Origin: Ktedonosporobacter rubrisoli
GTDB lineage: Bacteria > Chloroflexota > Ktedonobacteria > Ktedonobacterales > Ktedonobacteraceae
DNA: 64,000 nt
Direction of reading: 5' to 3'
NCBI RefSeq assembly: GCF_004208415.1
Contig: NZ_CP035758.1
Coordinates: 8,804,001-8,868,000, forward strand
Shown piece after piece: positions 15,079 through 24,975 of the stretch. The position numbers were made by a program, and so were the translations under genes. Position 1 is the first letter of the stretch. Each line of letters starts with the position of its first letter. Below the pieces are notes generated by a model. It was not told where the DNA came from and did no database searches. It was given only the letters and a program-made list of their open reading frames with translations.

Positions 15079-18000
15079 ATGAAGATTTACCAGGATGCCA
15101 AGCATCGCGTAGAAGTGAAAGCCATGGCCCAGCGCGCCTGGCAAAGGAGCTTCAAGCTATATGTGCATTGGCTGGCCGGGCAGGCGCAAGCCGAGAAGCA
15201 AGTTGTAGAGCAGGAGCTACAGACGTATCGACAACAGGTCGCACAGGTCTCTAACTCGCCTCATTATGCAAGCTCGCCCTTCGCACCTTTGTGGCCCGAC
15301 CTGTCTGCCGTCTATACCCTCTCGCGAAAACAGATCCTGTTCCTGACCTTATCCGCCCTGGGGGCTTTGCTGGGCGTGCTCACCTGGAGGCTGCCTACTG
15401 CCATCTTTGCTACCGGTACGATTACCTTTTTCTATGCGATGAACCTTATCCTCAGTATGCTCATGATCTGTAAAGCTAGCTGCAATATTGAGGAGGAACA
15501 GATAGATGATACCCTGGTGGCGCAATTGCCGGAGACTGACTGGCCATATTATACGATTCTCTGCCCGCTCTACCGTGAGTCTCTTATTGTGCCCCAATTT
15601 ATCAGCGCTATGCGCAATCTCGATTACCCCCTAGAAAAGCTGCAGGTGCTTTTGCTAACTGAGGCCGATGACCATGAGACGCGCGAGGCTCTGCGCTCTT
15701 TAACCTTGCCTGCTCAGTTTCAGGTGCTAACTGTTCCCAATGGACAACCGCGTACAAAGCCAAGGGCCTGCAACTATGGCTTATTGCATGCTCGCGGGCG
15801 CTATACGGTAATCTATGATGCTGAAGATATTCCTGATCCCTTGCAGTTAAAAAAGGCAGTTCTTACCTTTGCGAATCATACCACAGATGTTGTTTGTGTT
15901 CAGGCCAGGCTAGACTGTTATAACTCTACGCAGAACCTGCTTACGCGCTGCTATACGGCTGAGTACGCTATGTGGTTTAGCCTGATCCTTCCTGGCCTGC
16001 AGAAATTAGGCTTTGCTGTGCCGCTAGGTGGTACGTCGAATCATTTTCGCACGGCTGTGCTACGGGCGCTGGGTGGCTGGGACGCCTATAATGTGACAGA
16101 GGATTGCGATCTAGGCTTACGCATGGCTCGCTGCCGCCTGCGCACCGTCATGCTGGATTCTTCAACAGGCGAGGAAGCCACTTCACAAGTGAAAAACTGG
16201 GTACGGCAGCGCTCGCGCTGGATCAAAGGCTATATTCAAACGTATCTGGTCCATATGCGCCATCCCTGGGAAATGCTCAGGCAGCTACGCCTGGCCGAGC
16301 TGTTTTCCCTGCAGCTCATTATTGGTAGCAGCGTCGGCCTCCTGTTTATTACGCCACTGATGTGGCTGTTGCTGGCGATCTATATTATCTTCAAGCCAGC
16401 GGTAGAAGGGTTTTATCATCTCATCTTTCCGGCGCCGATCTTTTATCCGGCTGCAGCTTGCTTTGTCTTTGGAAACTTTTATTATATCTTTCTCTACTTG
16501 CTTGGCTGTATAAGAAGGGAACATTATCATCTGTTGCCCTGGCTGCTCGGTGTGCCGTGCTACTGGGCCTTAAACTGGATTGCGGCGGCGCTTGCCCTGT
16601 ATGAGCTGTTCTGCAAGCCGCATTTCTGGCAGAAGACCTGCCATGGTATGCACCTGCAAAAGACTACGCGAATGTCGTCAGCTCAGCTCAAGTGGGCGGC
16701 TGCTCGCGAGATGCAACTCACGGAGAAAGCCCGGGGCGTCCTGCACAGATCGGGTCAGCAGGAGGAGCGAGAAAGCGCTCTTCCCAGCGTAATGAACGCG
16801 CTCTATAAGATCCATACGCAGCCATTGCCAGCGCTCTCGCCGGTGCAGAAGCAAGCCCAGCGTCAGCGCCAACGCTGTGGCGTACGCGATATCTGGTTTG
16901 TGCTGGTCCTGGCGCTTGCATGTATGGCCAGCATTACCGCCTGCATATACTATGCGACTCGCCATCAGATCTTGCTCTATGCCGATGCCTACTCGCATCT
17001 GCGTATCGCGCGCAGCGTTTTCGATAGTGCAACGCCCGGGCTGGCTCAGCTTGGCGATATCTGGCTGCCCTTACCACATGTGCTTATGTTTCCCTTTATC
17101 TGGAATGATTATCTCTGGCATAGCGGGCTGGCAGGCAGCTTTGTTTCTATGGGTTGCTATGTTTGCACAACACTGTATGTGTATCTGGGAGCGCGCAGAC
17201 TTATTGGCAATCGCATACTGAGCGCGCTTGGGGCAGCCCTCTTTGCCCTGAATCCTGATATTCTTTATCTGCAATCAACGCCGCTCTCGGAACTTGTCTG
17301 CATCTGCACCTCAACTATGGCTTGCTATTATATGCTGGCCTGGATTCAGGAAGAGCGTCCCTTATGGCTTATGTGTAGCGCTGCGGGAACCTTTCTGGCT
17401 ACGCTTTCCCGCTACGATGGCTGGGCATTGTTCTTTGTCTTACTTGCGCTTGTGATCATTGTTGGCTGGCACAAAGGCTATAGCCTGGTGCGTATACGGG
17501 GCCTGGCAACCCTCTTTGTGCTGTTGGGCGGAAGCGGTATGCTGTACTGGCTGATCTGGAATAAGCTGATCTCTGGCGATTTCCTGGCTTTTCAGCATAG
17601 CCAGTTTTCATCTCAGGCTCAACAAGCGGGGCTTATTCGGCAAGGTGTCATCAGTACCTATCATAATCTCTGGCAGGCCTTAAAGGTCTATACGCTGACT
17701 GCTGAACAGACGACTGGCCTGCTTGTCTTCGTGCTCGCTGTTTGTGCTCTGCTCTGGTATTGCCTGGCGCATCGTCGCTCAAGCAGCAGCCTGGCCTTGC
17801 TAACCTTTGCCTCTCCCTTCGCCTTTTATGTCCTGGCCCTCTACAGCGGGCAGGCCGCCATCTATGTGCCTGGCGCGAGTCCCCTCCACAAGATCCCTTT
17901 TTATAACGTGCGCTATGGCTCGGCGATGGTTGTGCCAGCTGCTCTGGCGCTTACCACGTTATTGCAAAGCCTCTGGGAGCGCCTGCGTCTGCTAGGCTTG

Positions 18001-18483
18001 CCGGCCTTGCAGATGATATGTGTGCTTGTCCTCTTGCAACCTCTGCTTGTTGCTGCGCAAGGCGTTATCTCGCTGCAAGATGGCCAATATGGTTTGGCCT
18101 GTCAGCCAGCCGGGGCCGTTACGCTTTATCTGGCGCAGCACTACTCCGGCGGCAAAATTCTTGAAGATGTAGGCGCTGTGCATATTCCTGACGTGGGAAT
18201 GCATTTTAGCAACATAATTTATGATGGCTCCCAGCAGTTCTGGCCTACAGCTCTGCATCATCCTGAGAAGACTGCCGCGTGGGTAATCCTACAAAAGCAC
18301 AATTCTAATGACCGTGTGGCGCACTCCTTGCTCGGCAATACAGTGTCTTTAGCAGCTTATAGCCTGGTGGCCTGGGAGCCCTCTGGCCTGCAACTCTATC
18401 TGCGCAAAGGTCAGCCGTTGCCGCCCCTTCATCCCATGTCATCTTCGTTACTGCGAGATCATCGGCTTTGCCACAATGGCTAG
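15079..18483 (+). CDS. Fusion of GT2 glycosyltransferase and GT-C-like membrane domain
   Basis: A 1134-aa protein in two halves. Residues ~75-520 resemble membrane GT2 synthases of the cellulose-synthase/XagB type: two helices, then a GT-A core with YYTILCPLYRES, DAEDIPDPLQLKKAV (DxD-like), GGTSNHFRTAVLRALGGWD, TEDCDLGLR and QRSRWIKGYIQT (the Q..RW motif), then several helices. Residues ~600-1134 are a polytopic segment with ADAYSHLRIARSVFDS in the first outside loop, resembling GT39/ArnT-type GT-C enzymes that use lipid-linked sugars. The order suggests one chain that both makes and transfers a glycan or glycolipid. It is cotranscribed with the GtrA/DPM1-like gene that overlaps or abuts its stop. 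Product unknown. Confidence 0.8.
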   Translation: MKIYQDAKHRVEVKAMAQRAWQRSFKLYVHWLAGQAQAEKQVVEQELQTYRQQVAQVSNSPHYASSPFAPLWPDLSAVYTLSRKQILFLTLSALGALLGVLTWRLPTAIFATGTITFFYAMNLILSMLMICKASCNIEEEQIDDTLVAQLPETDWPYYTILCPLYRESLIVPQFISAMRNLDYPLEKLQVLLLTEADDHETREALRSLTLPAQFQVLTVPNGQPRTKPRACNYGLLHARGRYTVIYDAEDIPDPLQLKKAVLTFANHTTDVVCVQARLDCYNSTQNLLTRCYTAEYAMWFSLILPGLQKLGFAVPLGGTSNHFRTAVLRALGGWDAYNVTEDCDLGLRMARCRLRTVMLDSSTGEEATSQVKNWVRQRSRWIKGYIQTYLVHMRHPWEMLRQLRLAELFSLQLIIGSSVGLLFITPLMWLLLAIYIIFKPAVEGFYHLIFPAPIFYPAAACFVFGNFYYIFLYLLGCIRREHYHLLPWLLGVPCYWALNWIAAALALYELFCKPHFWQKTCHGMHLQKTTRMSSAQLKWAAAREMQLTEKARGVLHRSGQQEERESALPSVMNALYKIHTQPLPALSPVQKQAQRQRQRCGVRDIWFVLVLALACMASITACIYYATRHQILLYADAYSHLRIARSVFDSATPGLAQLGDIWLPLPHVLMFPFIWNDYLWHSGLAGSFVSMGCYVCTTLYVYLGARRLIGNRILSALGAALFALNPDILYLQSTPLSELVCICTSTMACYYMLAWIQEERPLWLMCSAAGTFLATLSRYDGWALFFVLLALVIIVGWHKGYSLVRIRGLATLFVLLGGSGMLYWLIWNKLISGDFLAFQHSQFSSQAQQAGLIRQGVISTYHNLWQALKVYTLTAEQTTGLLVFVLAVCALLWYCLAHRRSSSSLALLTFASPFAFYVLALYSGQAAIYVPGASPLHKIPFYNVRYGSAMVVPAALALTTLLQSLWERLRLLGLPALQMICVLVLLQPLLVAAQGVISLQDGQYGLACQPAGAVTLYLAQHYSGGKILEDVGAVHIPDVGMHFSNIIYDGSQQFWPTALHHPEKTAAWVILQKHNSNDRVAHSLLGNTVSLAAYSLVAWEPSGLQLYLRKGQPLPPLHPMSSSLLRDHRLCHNG

Positions 18484-18496
18484 AAAGGTTAAACGC

Positions 18497-19822
18497 ATGG
18501 TAACAAGTAGATATTCAGCGACAATTTCCTTCCTCTTTACGCGCTATAGCCAGTATGGGCGCTTTATGCTGGCCGGGCTGTTGAATACGGCTATTGATCT
18601 GGTAGCCCTTAATCTTTTGCTATGGATATGGCCAAGCACCTCGCTCTGGCGCCTGCTCTTTTATAATATGCTGGCCTATGCCGCCGGTATGCTTTGTAGC
18701 TTTCATGTGCATAAAAGGTGGACCTTTGCCACTAGAACAGCCACAACCATGCGACAGGTTATGCGCTTTAGCTGTGTCATGGGCCTTAGCTTTCTTTGTA
18801 CCAATGTGATATTAGGGCTGGCCATCTACTGCTTGTCTTTGTACGCCTTAACCGATCCTTTCTGGCTGAACCTGGCCCGGCTGGCTAGCTTAGGGGGCGC
18901 CGCAGTACTTTCTTTTACCGGGATGTCTACCTGGGCCTTTCGTCAGCGGAGCTGTGCGCTTGCTCTACAGCCGCCAGTATCTCCACGGCTCTTGATGGTT
19001 CCTCCTGGCATCTCCGTCTTCGTATATGCCAGTGAGCAGGCGGCAAAGGTGCGCGAAGCCCTGGTAGCAATCTGCAAGACGCTGGGCTCGTGGGAAGTCG
19101 ATTTTGAGTTGTTTGTCCTGGCGCAGGAAGATCAAGCCCAGATGGCAGAAATTGTGGCGAGCTTTGCGCAGCAGACAAAGCATGTGCATTTGATTTATCT
19201 TGCGCAGATGCAGGATCGTGAGATGGCGCTGCGTGCTGCCAGTAAAGAGCTCACGCTTGTCATGGATATATGCTCCTCATCTCACCTGGCGGAGCTTGTG
19301 CGTTTTCTCCCGTTGATTGAAGAGCACGAGGCAGTGTTGGGCTATCGTAGTCCGCATACCTGGCGTTGTGGACTTGTACTACGTATATGGCGGCAGCTTA
19401 TCTATCTGATGTTTGGTATGGTAGTAAAAGATATCAAGTGCCCCTTCAAATTGTTTCGTACTGAGGCTTTACAGGCGCAGTCCTGCCAGGCGAGCGCGGC
19501 AATAGGCGATCTAGAGATCCTCTATAAGCTCTGTAGAGCAGGTGGTACCTATACGGAAGTGGCGCTTTGCCAGCTTCCCGCAGAAAGTAGAGAAAGCCAG
19601 CACATAAATCCGTTCAAGCTCTTGCGAGAGCTCTATGAAATGCTGGGTTATGCCTATCGCTGCTATGAGGCTGAGCATTGCCTGCCGCCAGCGCCTGCGC
19701 GGCCAGTTCTGACCACGGCCTTTCTATCGCCTAAACAGCGACAGAAAAGTAAGAAAGATCCTATTTTCCTATCCCCTTCGGCCCATTCTCTCCAGACGGC
19801 GCTGCCTCACTCGCAGCATTAA
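18497..19822 (+). CDS. GtrA-like flippase domain fused to a DPM1-like glycosyltransferase domain
   Basis: About 441 aa. The N-terminal ~140 residues are a four-helix GtrA domain (YGRFMLAGLLNTAIDLVALN, then a helix pair with HKRWTF). The C-terminal part resembles polyprenyl-phosphate sugar synthases: VMDICSSSH takes the place of the DxD region, and GYRSPHTWR...KDIKCPFKLFRTEAL matches the 'GsR...D...GFK.f.r' motif of DPM1. GtrA moves undecaprenyl-phosphate sugars across the membrane and DPM1-like enzymes charge the lipid, so a fused charger and flippase would feed the GT-C-like half of the preceding gene. ATG at 18497 preferred (GAAAGG upstream); an ATG at 18476 would overlap the preceding stop. 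Confidence 0.78.
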   Translation: MVTSRYSATISFLFTRYSQYGRFMLAGLLNTAIDLVALNLLLWIWPSTSLWRLLFYNMLAYAAGMLCSFHVHKRWTFATRTATTMRQVMRFSCVMGLSFLCTNVILGLAIYCLSLYALTDPFWLNLARLASLGGAAVLSFTGMSTWAFRQRSCALALQPPVSPRLLMVPPGISVFVYASEQAAKVREALVAICKTLGSWEVDFELFVLAQEDQAQMAEIVASFAQQTKHVHLIYLAQMQDREMALRAASKELTLVMDICSSSHLAELVRFLPLIEEHEAVLGYRSPHTWRCGLVLRIWRQLIYLMFGMVVKDIKCPFKLFRTEALQAQSCQASAAIGDLEILYKLCRAGGTYTEVALCQLPAESRESQHINPFKLLRELYEMLGYAYRCYEAEHCLPPAPARPVLTTAFLSPKQRQKSKKDPIFLSPSAHSLQTALPHSQH

Positions 19823-19850
19823 GCTGTTATGTCACCCGACAGGCGCGAAT

Positions 19851-19893
19851 TTTTACTGGCCTATTACGTAGAGTACGAGCCAGTAAAATTTTT
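19851..19893 (+). terminator. Terminator of the glycosyltransferase unit
   Basis: TTTTACTGGC (19851-19860) and GCCAGTAAAA (19879-19888) form a perfect ten-base-pair stem, 18-base loop, then TTTTT (19889-19893). Confidence 0.88.
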
Positions 19894-20038
19894 AATGGAT
19901 TAATGAAATTACAACTATAAATAGTAATAATATGTTTATTTATGTCTTTTGGCGCTTCTTATACTGCAAACATATTCACAACACGTGAGGAGCATAATTT
20001 ACGTACTCGCGTTGTCAAAGGAGGATAGTTTACCTATC

Positions 20039-20581
20039 ATGAAAAGCGTTTTTACTAAAAAATACATGTGGGCAATTTTAGCTGGCATGTTCACCCTGCT
20101 CTTGCCATTGTTGGCCAGTACCTCAGTTCACGCGGCATCTTCTGCAGAGTACTCGCAGCAGGAGGTATATTATAACGTCGTGGGTCTGGACAGCGGAAAA
20201 TGCCTTGATGTTCAAGGCGACTCCTCGTTAGATGGCACGCCTGTTATTCAGTATCATTGCGATGGAGGAGAGAATCAGGAGTGGTATGCCATCTCTGCCA
20301 ATCGCAATGGAGCCTTCTATATTGTCTCCAGAGCCAGCGGAAAATGTCTGGCCGTAGGTGGGGATACCTCCTCAGATCAGGCGCCAGTAATGCTAGAGCC
20401 CTGTGCCTTTAAGGGTACAGAGCAGTGGAGGCGTCCGTCTGGCGCGGTCTCTCCTCTCATCTCTCTACATAGCAACAAATGCCTGGATATTCCCGACGAT
20501 ACTAACGCCGATGTTGTGCCACTTCAGCAATATAGCTGTGATAATGGGCGTAATCAGGACTGGGAGTTTGTGCTTGTATAA
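20039..20581 (+). CDS. Secreted ricin-type beta-trefoil lectin
   Basis: A 180-aa protein with a signal peptide (AILAGMFTLLLPLLA, cleavage after VHA), then a single ricin B-type trefoil. The three QxW-like repeats are visible as ENQEW, TEQW and RNQDW, each preceded by a GKCLDVQGD-, GKCLAVGGD- or NKCLDIPDD-type turn with a cysteine. It should bind carbohydrate outside the cell. AAAGGAGG sits about 14 bases upstream of the ATG, further than usual; no other in-frame start lies nearer. It follows the glycan-synthesis unit but has its own leader. Confidence 0.88.
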   Translation: MKSVFTKKYMWAILAGMFTLLLPLLASTSVHAASSAEYSQQEVYYNVVGLDSGKCLDVQGDSSLDGTPVIQYHCDGGENQEWYAISANRNGAFYIVSRASGKCLAVGGDTSSDQAPVMLEPCAFKGTEQWRRPSGAVSPLISLHSNKCLDIPDDTNADVVPLQQYSCDNGRNQDWEFVLV

Positions 20582-20597
20582 GCAAGTTGGCAAAAGA

Positions 20598-20628
20598 GGT
20601 CCGGTTCCCCAAGACAGGGAACCGGACC
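20598..20628. terminator. Bidirectional terminator between lectin and racemase genes
   Basis: GGTCCGGTTCCC (20598-20609) and GGGAACCGGACC (20617-20628) form a perfect 12-base-pair stem with a seven-base loop, flanked by ATTT on the right and AAAA on the left, between convergent genes. Confidence 0.88.
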
Positions 20629-20654
20629 ATTTATGCTAAGCTCAGGCGCGCTAG

Positions 20655-21668
20655 CTAGCGTTCGCGGACGCCAAGGCCAGGTCTATCGGGCAGGACCAGC
20701 TTGCCTTTCTCGACAGTAACGCCTTCATAAGGATCTTTATCAATCAGCAACTGTCCATCGAGATCTGCATAATCCACAAGGGGCGTCAGGTGGGCAGCGG
20801 CAGTAATCGCCAGCGAACTCTCGATCATGCAGCCGATCATAATGCTGAGATTGTGAGCGCGGGCCACATGGATCATCTTCAGGGCATGGCTGATGCCTCC
20901 GCACTTCATCAGCTTAATGTTAATGCCATCCACACAATCAGCGATCTTAGGAATATCGTCAACGACCACAGAGCTCTCGTCAGAAATAATGGGCAAAGGC
21001 ACATTATCGCGCACCAGCTTGAGTCCTGCGTAATCGTGAGCCGGCAAGGGCTGCTCGACAAACTCGATATTATAGGGAGCCAGCGCATTAATAGTCTTGA
21101 TGGCCTCCTTGGGGGTCCAGGCCGAATTAGCATCAACCCGGATCGTCGCCGACGAGACCTCGCGAATAGCCTTGATGATCTCTATATCGTGTTTGGTGCC
21201 TACCTTGATCTTGAGAATGGGGTAATCTTTAGCCAGCAAAGCCTTTTTGGCCATCTCGGTAGGTGTATCGATGCCGATTGTGAAGGAAGTATAGGCGGAC
21301 TTGGCGGGATTGAGTCCCAGCAGCTTATACACCGGGACCCCGAGCATCTTTCCCATCAGATCATATAAAGCCATATCGACAGCAGCCTTAGCCGAAGGAT
21401 TGAGCCCAATAATCTTGTTGAGCTGGGCCATGATATCTTCAATTAAAAAAGGATCATCACCAAGATTGCCAGCAAATAAGCTGATGCAGGCCATAGCGGT
21501 CTCAAGACTCTCACCATAATATTCGGTTGGCGAGGCCTCGCCGTAGCCTGTATAATCGTTGTGGGTTATCTGGACAATCATGTTTTGTGCTGTCGTCTGT
21601 ACTCCACGCGAGATGCGAAAGGGCACAGTCAGCTTCAGGTCGATAGGTCTGGCATTAAGATGCATCAT
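20655..21668 (-). CDS. Enolase-superfamily epimerase, DgcA-like (N-acetyl-D-glutamate racemase / dipeptide epimerase group)
   Basis: About 337 aa. The TIM barrel carries the enolase-superfamily acid/base pattern: KIKVG (catalytic Lys of KxK), RVDANSAW (metal Asp), EFVEQPL (metal Glu), SDESS (metal Asp), and INIKLMKCGG (second catalytic Lys). The DLDGQLLI motif near the end is typical of Ala-Glu epimerases and DgcA. The gene upstream is a DUF1611/DgcN-like acetyltransferase; together they form the known DgcN-DgcA pair that acetylates D-glutamate and racemises the product for D-Glu breakdown. Start at 21668, where AAAGGATAG precedes a double ATG. Dipeptide epimerase activity on peptidoglycan peptides is the alternative. 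Confidence 0.85.
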   Translation of the reverse strand: MMHLNARPIDLKLTVPFRISRGVQTTAQNMIVQITHNDYTGYGEASPTEYYGESLETAMACISLFAGNLGDDPFLIEDIMAQLNKIIGLNPSAKAAVDMALYDLMGKMLGVPVYKLLGLNPAKSAYTSFTIGIDTPTEMAKKALLAKDYPILKIKVGTKHDIEIIKAIREVSSATIRVDANSAWTPKEAIKTINALAPYNIEFVEQPLPAHDYAGLKLVRDNVPLPIISDESSVVVDDIPKIADCVDGINIKLMKCGGISHALKMIHVARAHNLSIMIGCMIESSLAITAAAHLTPLVDYADLDGQLLIDKDPYEGVTVEKGKLVLPDRPGLGVRER

Positions 21669-21754
21669 TGTATCTATCCTTTTTCTCGGTAAAACGGTCA
21701 TCCAGCCTGAGAAGGGTCAGCAGGCAGAGACGAAGAGAGGAGCCTTTAGCAAGG

Positions 21755-22806
21755 CTATGCGGCGAAATGCTTAACGAGAGCATCTAGAAGCTTATCCGCG
21801 CCGAAACGTATAGGATCAGTAGTTGGTAATCCCATCTCATCCTCTATCCGTTTGATCTCATCGTGCGCCTGTTCTTCAGTTAGATTGTAGGTGACCAGCG
21901 AGATGCCGGCTACCTTGCAGCTGCGATCGGGGCGTATCCAACTGATTGCCTCTTCATTAATTTCGATGAGTCGCTGTAGAGAAGGGAATTTCACGTGCTC
22001 AAGACCATCGATGCAGGTAGTGCCGGCCACATGGCAGAAGATCATGGCATCGGGATTAGAGCCATGGACCAGGCCAAGGGTTACCGGCGCGTAGCCAGGA
22101 TGATTGAGCGCACCTTGACCTTCAACAAAGACCCAATCATGCTTCTCGGCGAGATCTAGCGTCATTTCCTCAACCATGCCAGCAATAAAGTCGCTGATAA
22201 GCCGATCGGCTGGTAAGCCTCTGTTTGAGATCATAATGCCCGTCTGCCCGGTAGCCAGGAAAGCACTGCTTAAGCCACGCTTTTGGGCCGCCTTATCCAG
22301 TTCGAGGGCCACTGTCATTTTGCCTGTCGAGCAGTCCGAACCAACCATCAGAACTGTATGGCTGCCAGCGCGATGCGGAACAAACTGGGCCACGCGCTTC
22401 TGCTCAGGTGGACGGCGTACATCCCAGATCTTCACACCACGCTTGGCAGCAGCGACGCTCAGCTCAGGATCTTCGGAAAGGAAGACATGCAGACCGCTAA
22501 TAATATCCAGGCCAGCTTCAATGGCTGCGAGAATTTGCCAACGCCATGTTTCTGGCAGCGCACCACCCATCGGTGCAATGCCGATCAAGAGCGTATCAGG
22601 CCGGAGGGTGAGGGCCTCATGGATGTCTTGTACCATAGGGATACCTTTGCCAAGGGGGCGGAGAGGGCCTGGGATACATCTATGCCTGCTTTGGTACTAT
22701 CGATAACAGCTACAACTGTATCCTGACTATAGCGGATGACACCCGTAGCTGTTTTTGCATAGTGCCAATTGAAAGCACCTTCTGCCAGTATGGCTATTCT
22801 TTGCAT
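21755..22806 (-). pseudogene. DgcN-like D-glutamate N-acetyltransferase (DUF1611), interrupted by a frameshift
   Basis: The N-terminal part, starting at 22806 after AAGGAGT, reads MQRIAILAEGAF...VVAVIDSTKAG, the normal DUF1611 Rossmann-like start. After SQALSAPL the frame is lost at a run of five G (22654-22658; C on the coding strand). The rest, IPMVQDIHEALTLRPDTLLIG through the P-loop GSDCSTGKMTVALE to the C-terminus at 21755, continues in another frame. One additional C in the run would restore a single ~350-aa protein of normal family length. It is 86 bases upstream of the DgcA-like racemase. Either a recent inactivation, a phase-variable tract or a sequencing error; all conserved motifs on both sides are intact, favouring the last two or a very young mutation. 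Confidence 0.85.
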
Positions 22807-22860
22807 TCGTTACTCCTTCGTAGGTAAATAAGTAATGGGACCTTGGGTAGTGCTTTTCTC

Positions 22861-22866
22861 ATTATA
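22861..22866 (-). promoter_or_regulatory. Possible -10 box of the dgcN-dgcA unit
   Basis: Perfect TATAAT on the minus strand, about 55 bases before the ATG at 22806. The -35 region is only a T-rich stretch. Confidence 0.4.
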
Positions 22867-23557
22867 CAATCTAAGCGAGCAGTAAAAATAGGGGCTATTG
22901 CCAGAGTTATTGTGAATTGTAGAGCAGACATAAGGTTGTAGCATGCCTATGCCTGTGTGATACAATCAGCCCTATATACCTATACGTATCATTTCTACAG
23001 ATGCCATGTCATATCATATAAGTATCTTTTTGACAGAAGTTGCGGCAGAGAACCGCTTCTGAAGCCGTGCGACAGAAGAGAATATCGCAGAGATATTTGC
23101 GTAGTAATAGATATCGGGCTGTTTGCTGACTTTAGCGCGAATATATGTTCGGCCCCGGCGCTGGGGATAGGGCAAATCTGGTAAAGAGCGAGATCTTGAT
23201 ACGCGGTCGGTTGCGATTACCGATAGCGTTTTGCATCTGGCTTTTGTGACTCCTCCTGCTAGATTAGGAACTGCTTTTTGCGGTGAGCGACACATCTACT
23301 GGAATAAGCCAGCCCTTTACCGGGTTCTGCCTGAAAGAGACTACATAGAGTCATCGGATTTTCACTGTGGCGCATCAAATTAACCAACCCGATGTAGCAA
23401 TAGGTGCTTGAAGGATATGGGCACGGAAGCGTAGCCTTTTTTAGGAACGTGGGTCCCTTAAAATCTTTTCCCAGCCTATGAGTGCGGCTGCCGCGCCGTG
23501 CATACATCGTGTTTACTTACAGTGCAGGTCATGCATCTTATGTGGAGAATTTAAGCT
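22867..23557. other. Intergenic, about 690 bases
   Basis: Divergent interval between the dgcN-like and sugar-kinase genes. ORFs on both strands here are short, lack ribosome binding sites and resemble nothing I recognise. The kinase's own ribosome binding site (GTGGAGAA) is at its right end. Confidence 0.5.
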
Positions 23558-24877
23558 ATGAGTGATTTAGGACGACCAGATGGCCAGCTAGATCTGACGG
23601 AAGCCGATGGTCAGTTGAATGGGTTCGCGAGAGATACAATAACAGAGCCAATTCCTGTCCCTCGCGCTCTTGCTATGGCAGAGGTTGTAGTGGCGGGTCA
23701 TATCTGCCTGGATATTATTCCTACATTGGTAGGAGATTCTACTGTATTGGCGCCGGGACGCTTAGTTGAAGCCGGCCGGGCAACCCTGGCTACTGGCGGC
23801 CCAATCTCCAATACGGGCCTGGCTTTACGTAAGCTTGGCATTACGACAAGCCTGATGGGCAAAGTTGGCGATGATCTGTTCGGGCGCACGATCATCCAAC
23901 TCATTGAGGCTCAGGGAGCGGACCTGGCAAGCGGTATGATTGTTGCACCTGGCGAGGCAAGTTCATACTCCATCATTCTTAACTTTCCCGGGGTGGATCG
24001 TACTATTATTCATGCTCCCGGCTGTAACGATACGTTTGGCGCAGATGATGTGCGCTATGATCTGCTCAATTCGGCTGGCCTCTTCCACTTTGGTTATCCC
24101 CCTTTAATGGCACGGATGTATCAGGATAATGGGGCTGAACTGGTGAGCATCTTTAAAAAGGTGAAGGAGATGGGCATTACCACTTCTCTTGACCTTTCGA
24201 TGCCCGATCTATCTGGTCAGGCTGCCCAGGCTGACTGGCGCGCTATCCTGGCAGCTGTATTGCCTTATGTAGATGTGTTTATGCCAAGTATTGAGGAGCT
24301 GCTCCTTATGCTACGCCGTCCACTTTATAATAAGCTGACAACGAAGGCGCGCAAGACTGGATTGCTGGCCCAGGTGACGCCCGCACTGGTTTCAGAGTTG
24401 GGTAAGTTGCTCTTAGGCATGGGAACAAAGATCGTCGGCTTAAAGGCAGGCCATCGTGGCCTCTATCTGCGTACTGCAGATATGGCCAGCCTTGAACAGA
24501 TGGGACGCGTTCAGCCCAAGAATATGCCGCTGTGGGCTAATCGCGAACTATGGGCTCCCTGCTTTGCGACTGAGGTGGTAGGCACTACCGGTTCGGGCGA
24601 TGCTACGATAGCTGGCTTCTTGATGGGCATATTGCGCGGGATGAAGCCAGAAGCGGCTCTGGCCTCTGCTTGTGCGGTTGGGGCGTGCTGTGTGGAGGCT
24701 CCCGATGCAATAAGTGGGATACGCAGCTGGCCGGAAACCATGGAGCGTATCGCCGCAGGCTGGCCGCGACTCCTGTTAAAGAAGCGTGGTCGTTCCGCGC
24801 TGAATATGCCCTCAGCCAAATGGCGTTGGGACGCGGATCATGAGGTATGGCGAGGTACGCAAGATGTCCTGTATTAG
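23558..24877 (+). CDS. PfkB/ribokinase-family carbohydrate kinase
   Basis: A 439-aa sugar kinase. The first PfkB signature, TGGPISNTGLALRKLG, lies near residues 74-89, and the second, with the catalytic aspartate, is GTTGSGDATIAGFLMG near residues 345-360. The protein is over 100 residues longer than typical ribokinases: it has a 40-residue polar N-terminal extension and a basic C-terminal tail. The middle insertion DVFMPSIEELLLML is the usual 'N/PsieE' region of the nucleotide-binding part. Substrate unknown. GTGGAGAA precedes the ATG. The next gene starts about 100 bases further on. Confidence 0.9.
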   Translation: MSDLGRPDGQLDLTEADGQLNGFARDTITEPIPVPRALAMAEVVVAGHICLDIIPTLVGDSTVLAPGRLVEAGRATLATGGPISNTGLALRKLGITTSLMGKVGDDLFGRTIIQLIEAQGADLASGMIVAPGEASSYSIILNFPGVDRTIIHAPGCNDTFGADDVRYDLLNSAGLFHFGYPPLMARMYQDNGAELVSIFKKVKEMGITTSLDLSMPDLSGQAAQADWRAILAAVLPYVDVFMPSIEELLLMLRRPLYNKLTTKARKTGLLAQVTPALVSELGKLLLGMGTKIVGLKAGHRGLYLRTADMASLEQMGRVQPKNMPLWANRELWAPCFATEVVGTTGSGDATIAGFLMGILRGMKPEAALASACAVGACCVEAPDAISGIRSWPETMERIAAGWPRLLLKKRGRSALNMPSAKWRWDADHEVWRGTQDVLY

Positions 24878-24975
24878 CTCTGCTTTCCCTCTCCCTCTGG
24901 ACTCGTTTGTCCATCCATGCTATCATTGAATGCGATTCGGGATGCGGATACACGACGAAGGGAGTTGATGCCTTT

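Noticed and set aside
23259..23507. An 82-aa minus-strand ORF in the gap before the sugar kinase
   Set aside because: No ribosome binding site and no recognisable sequence.
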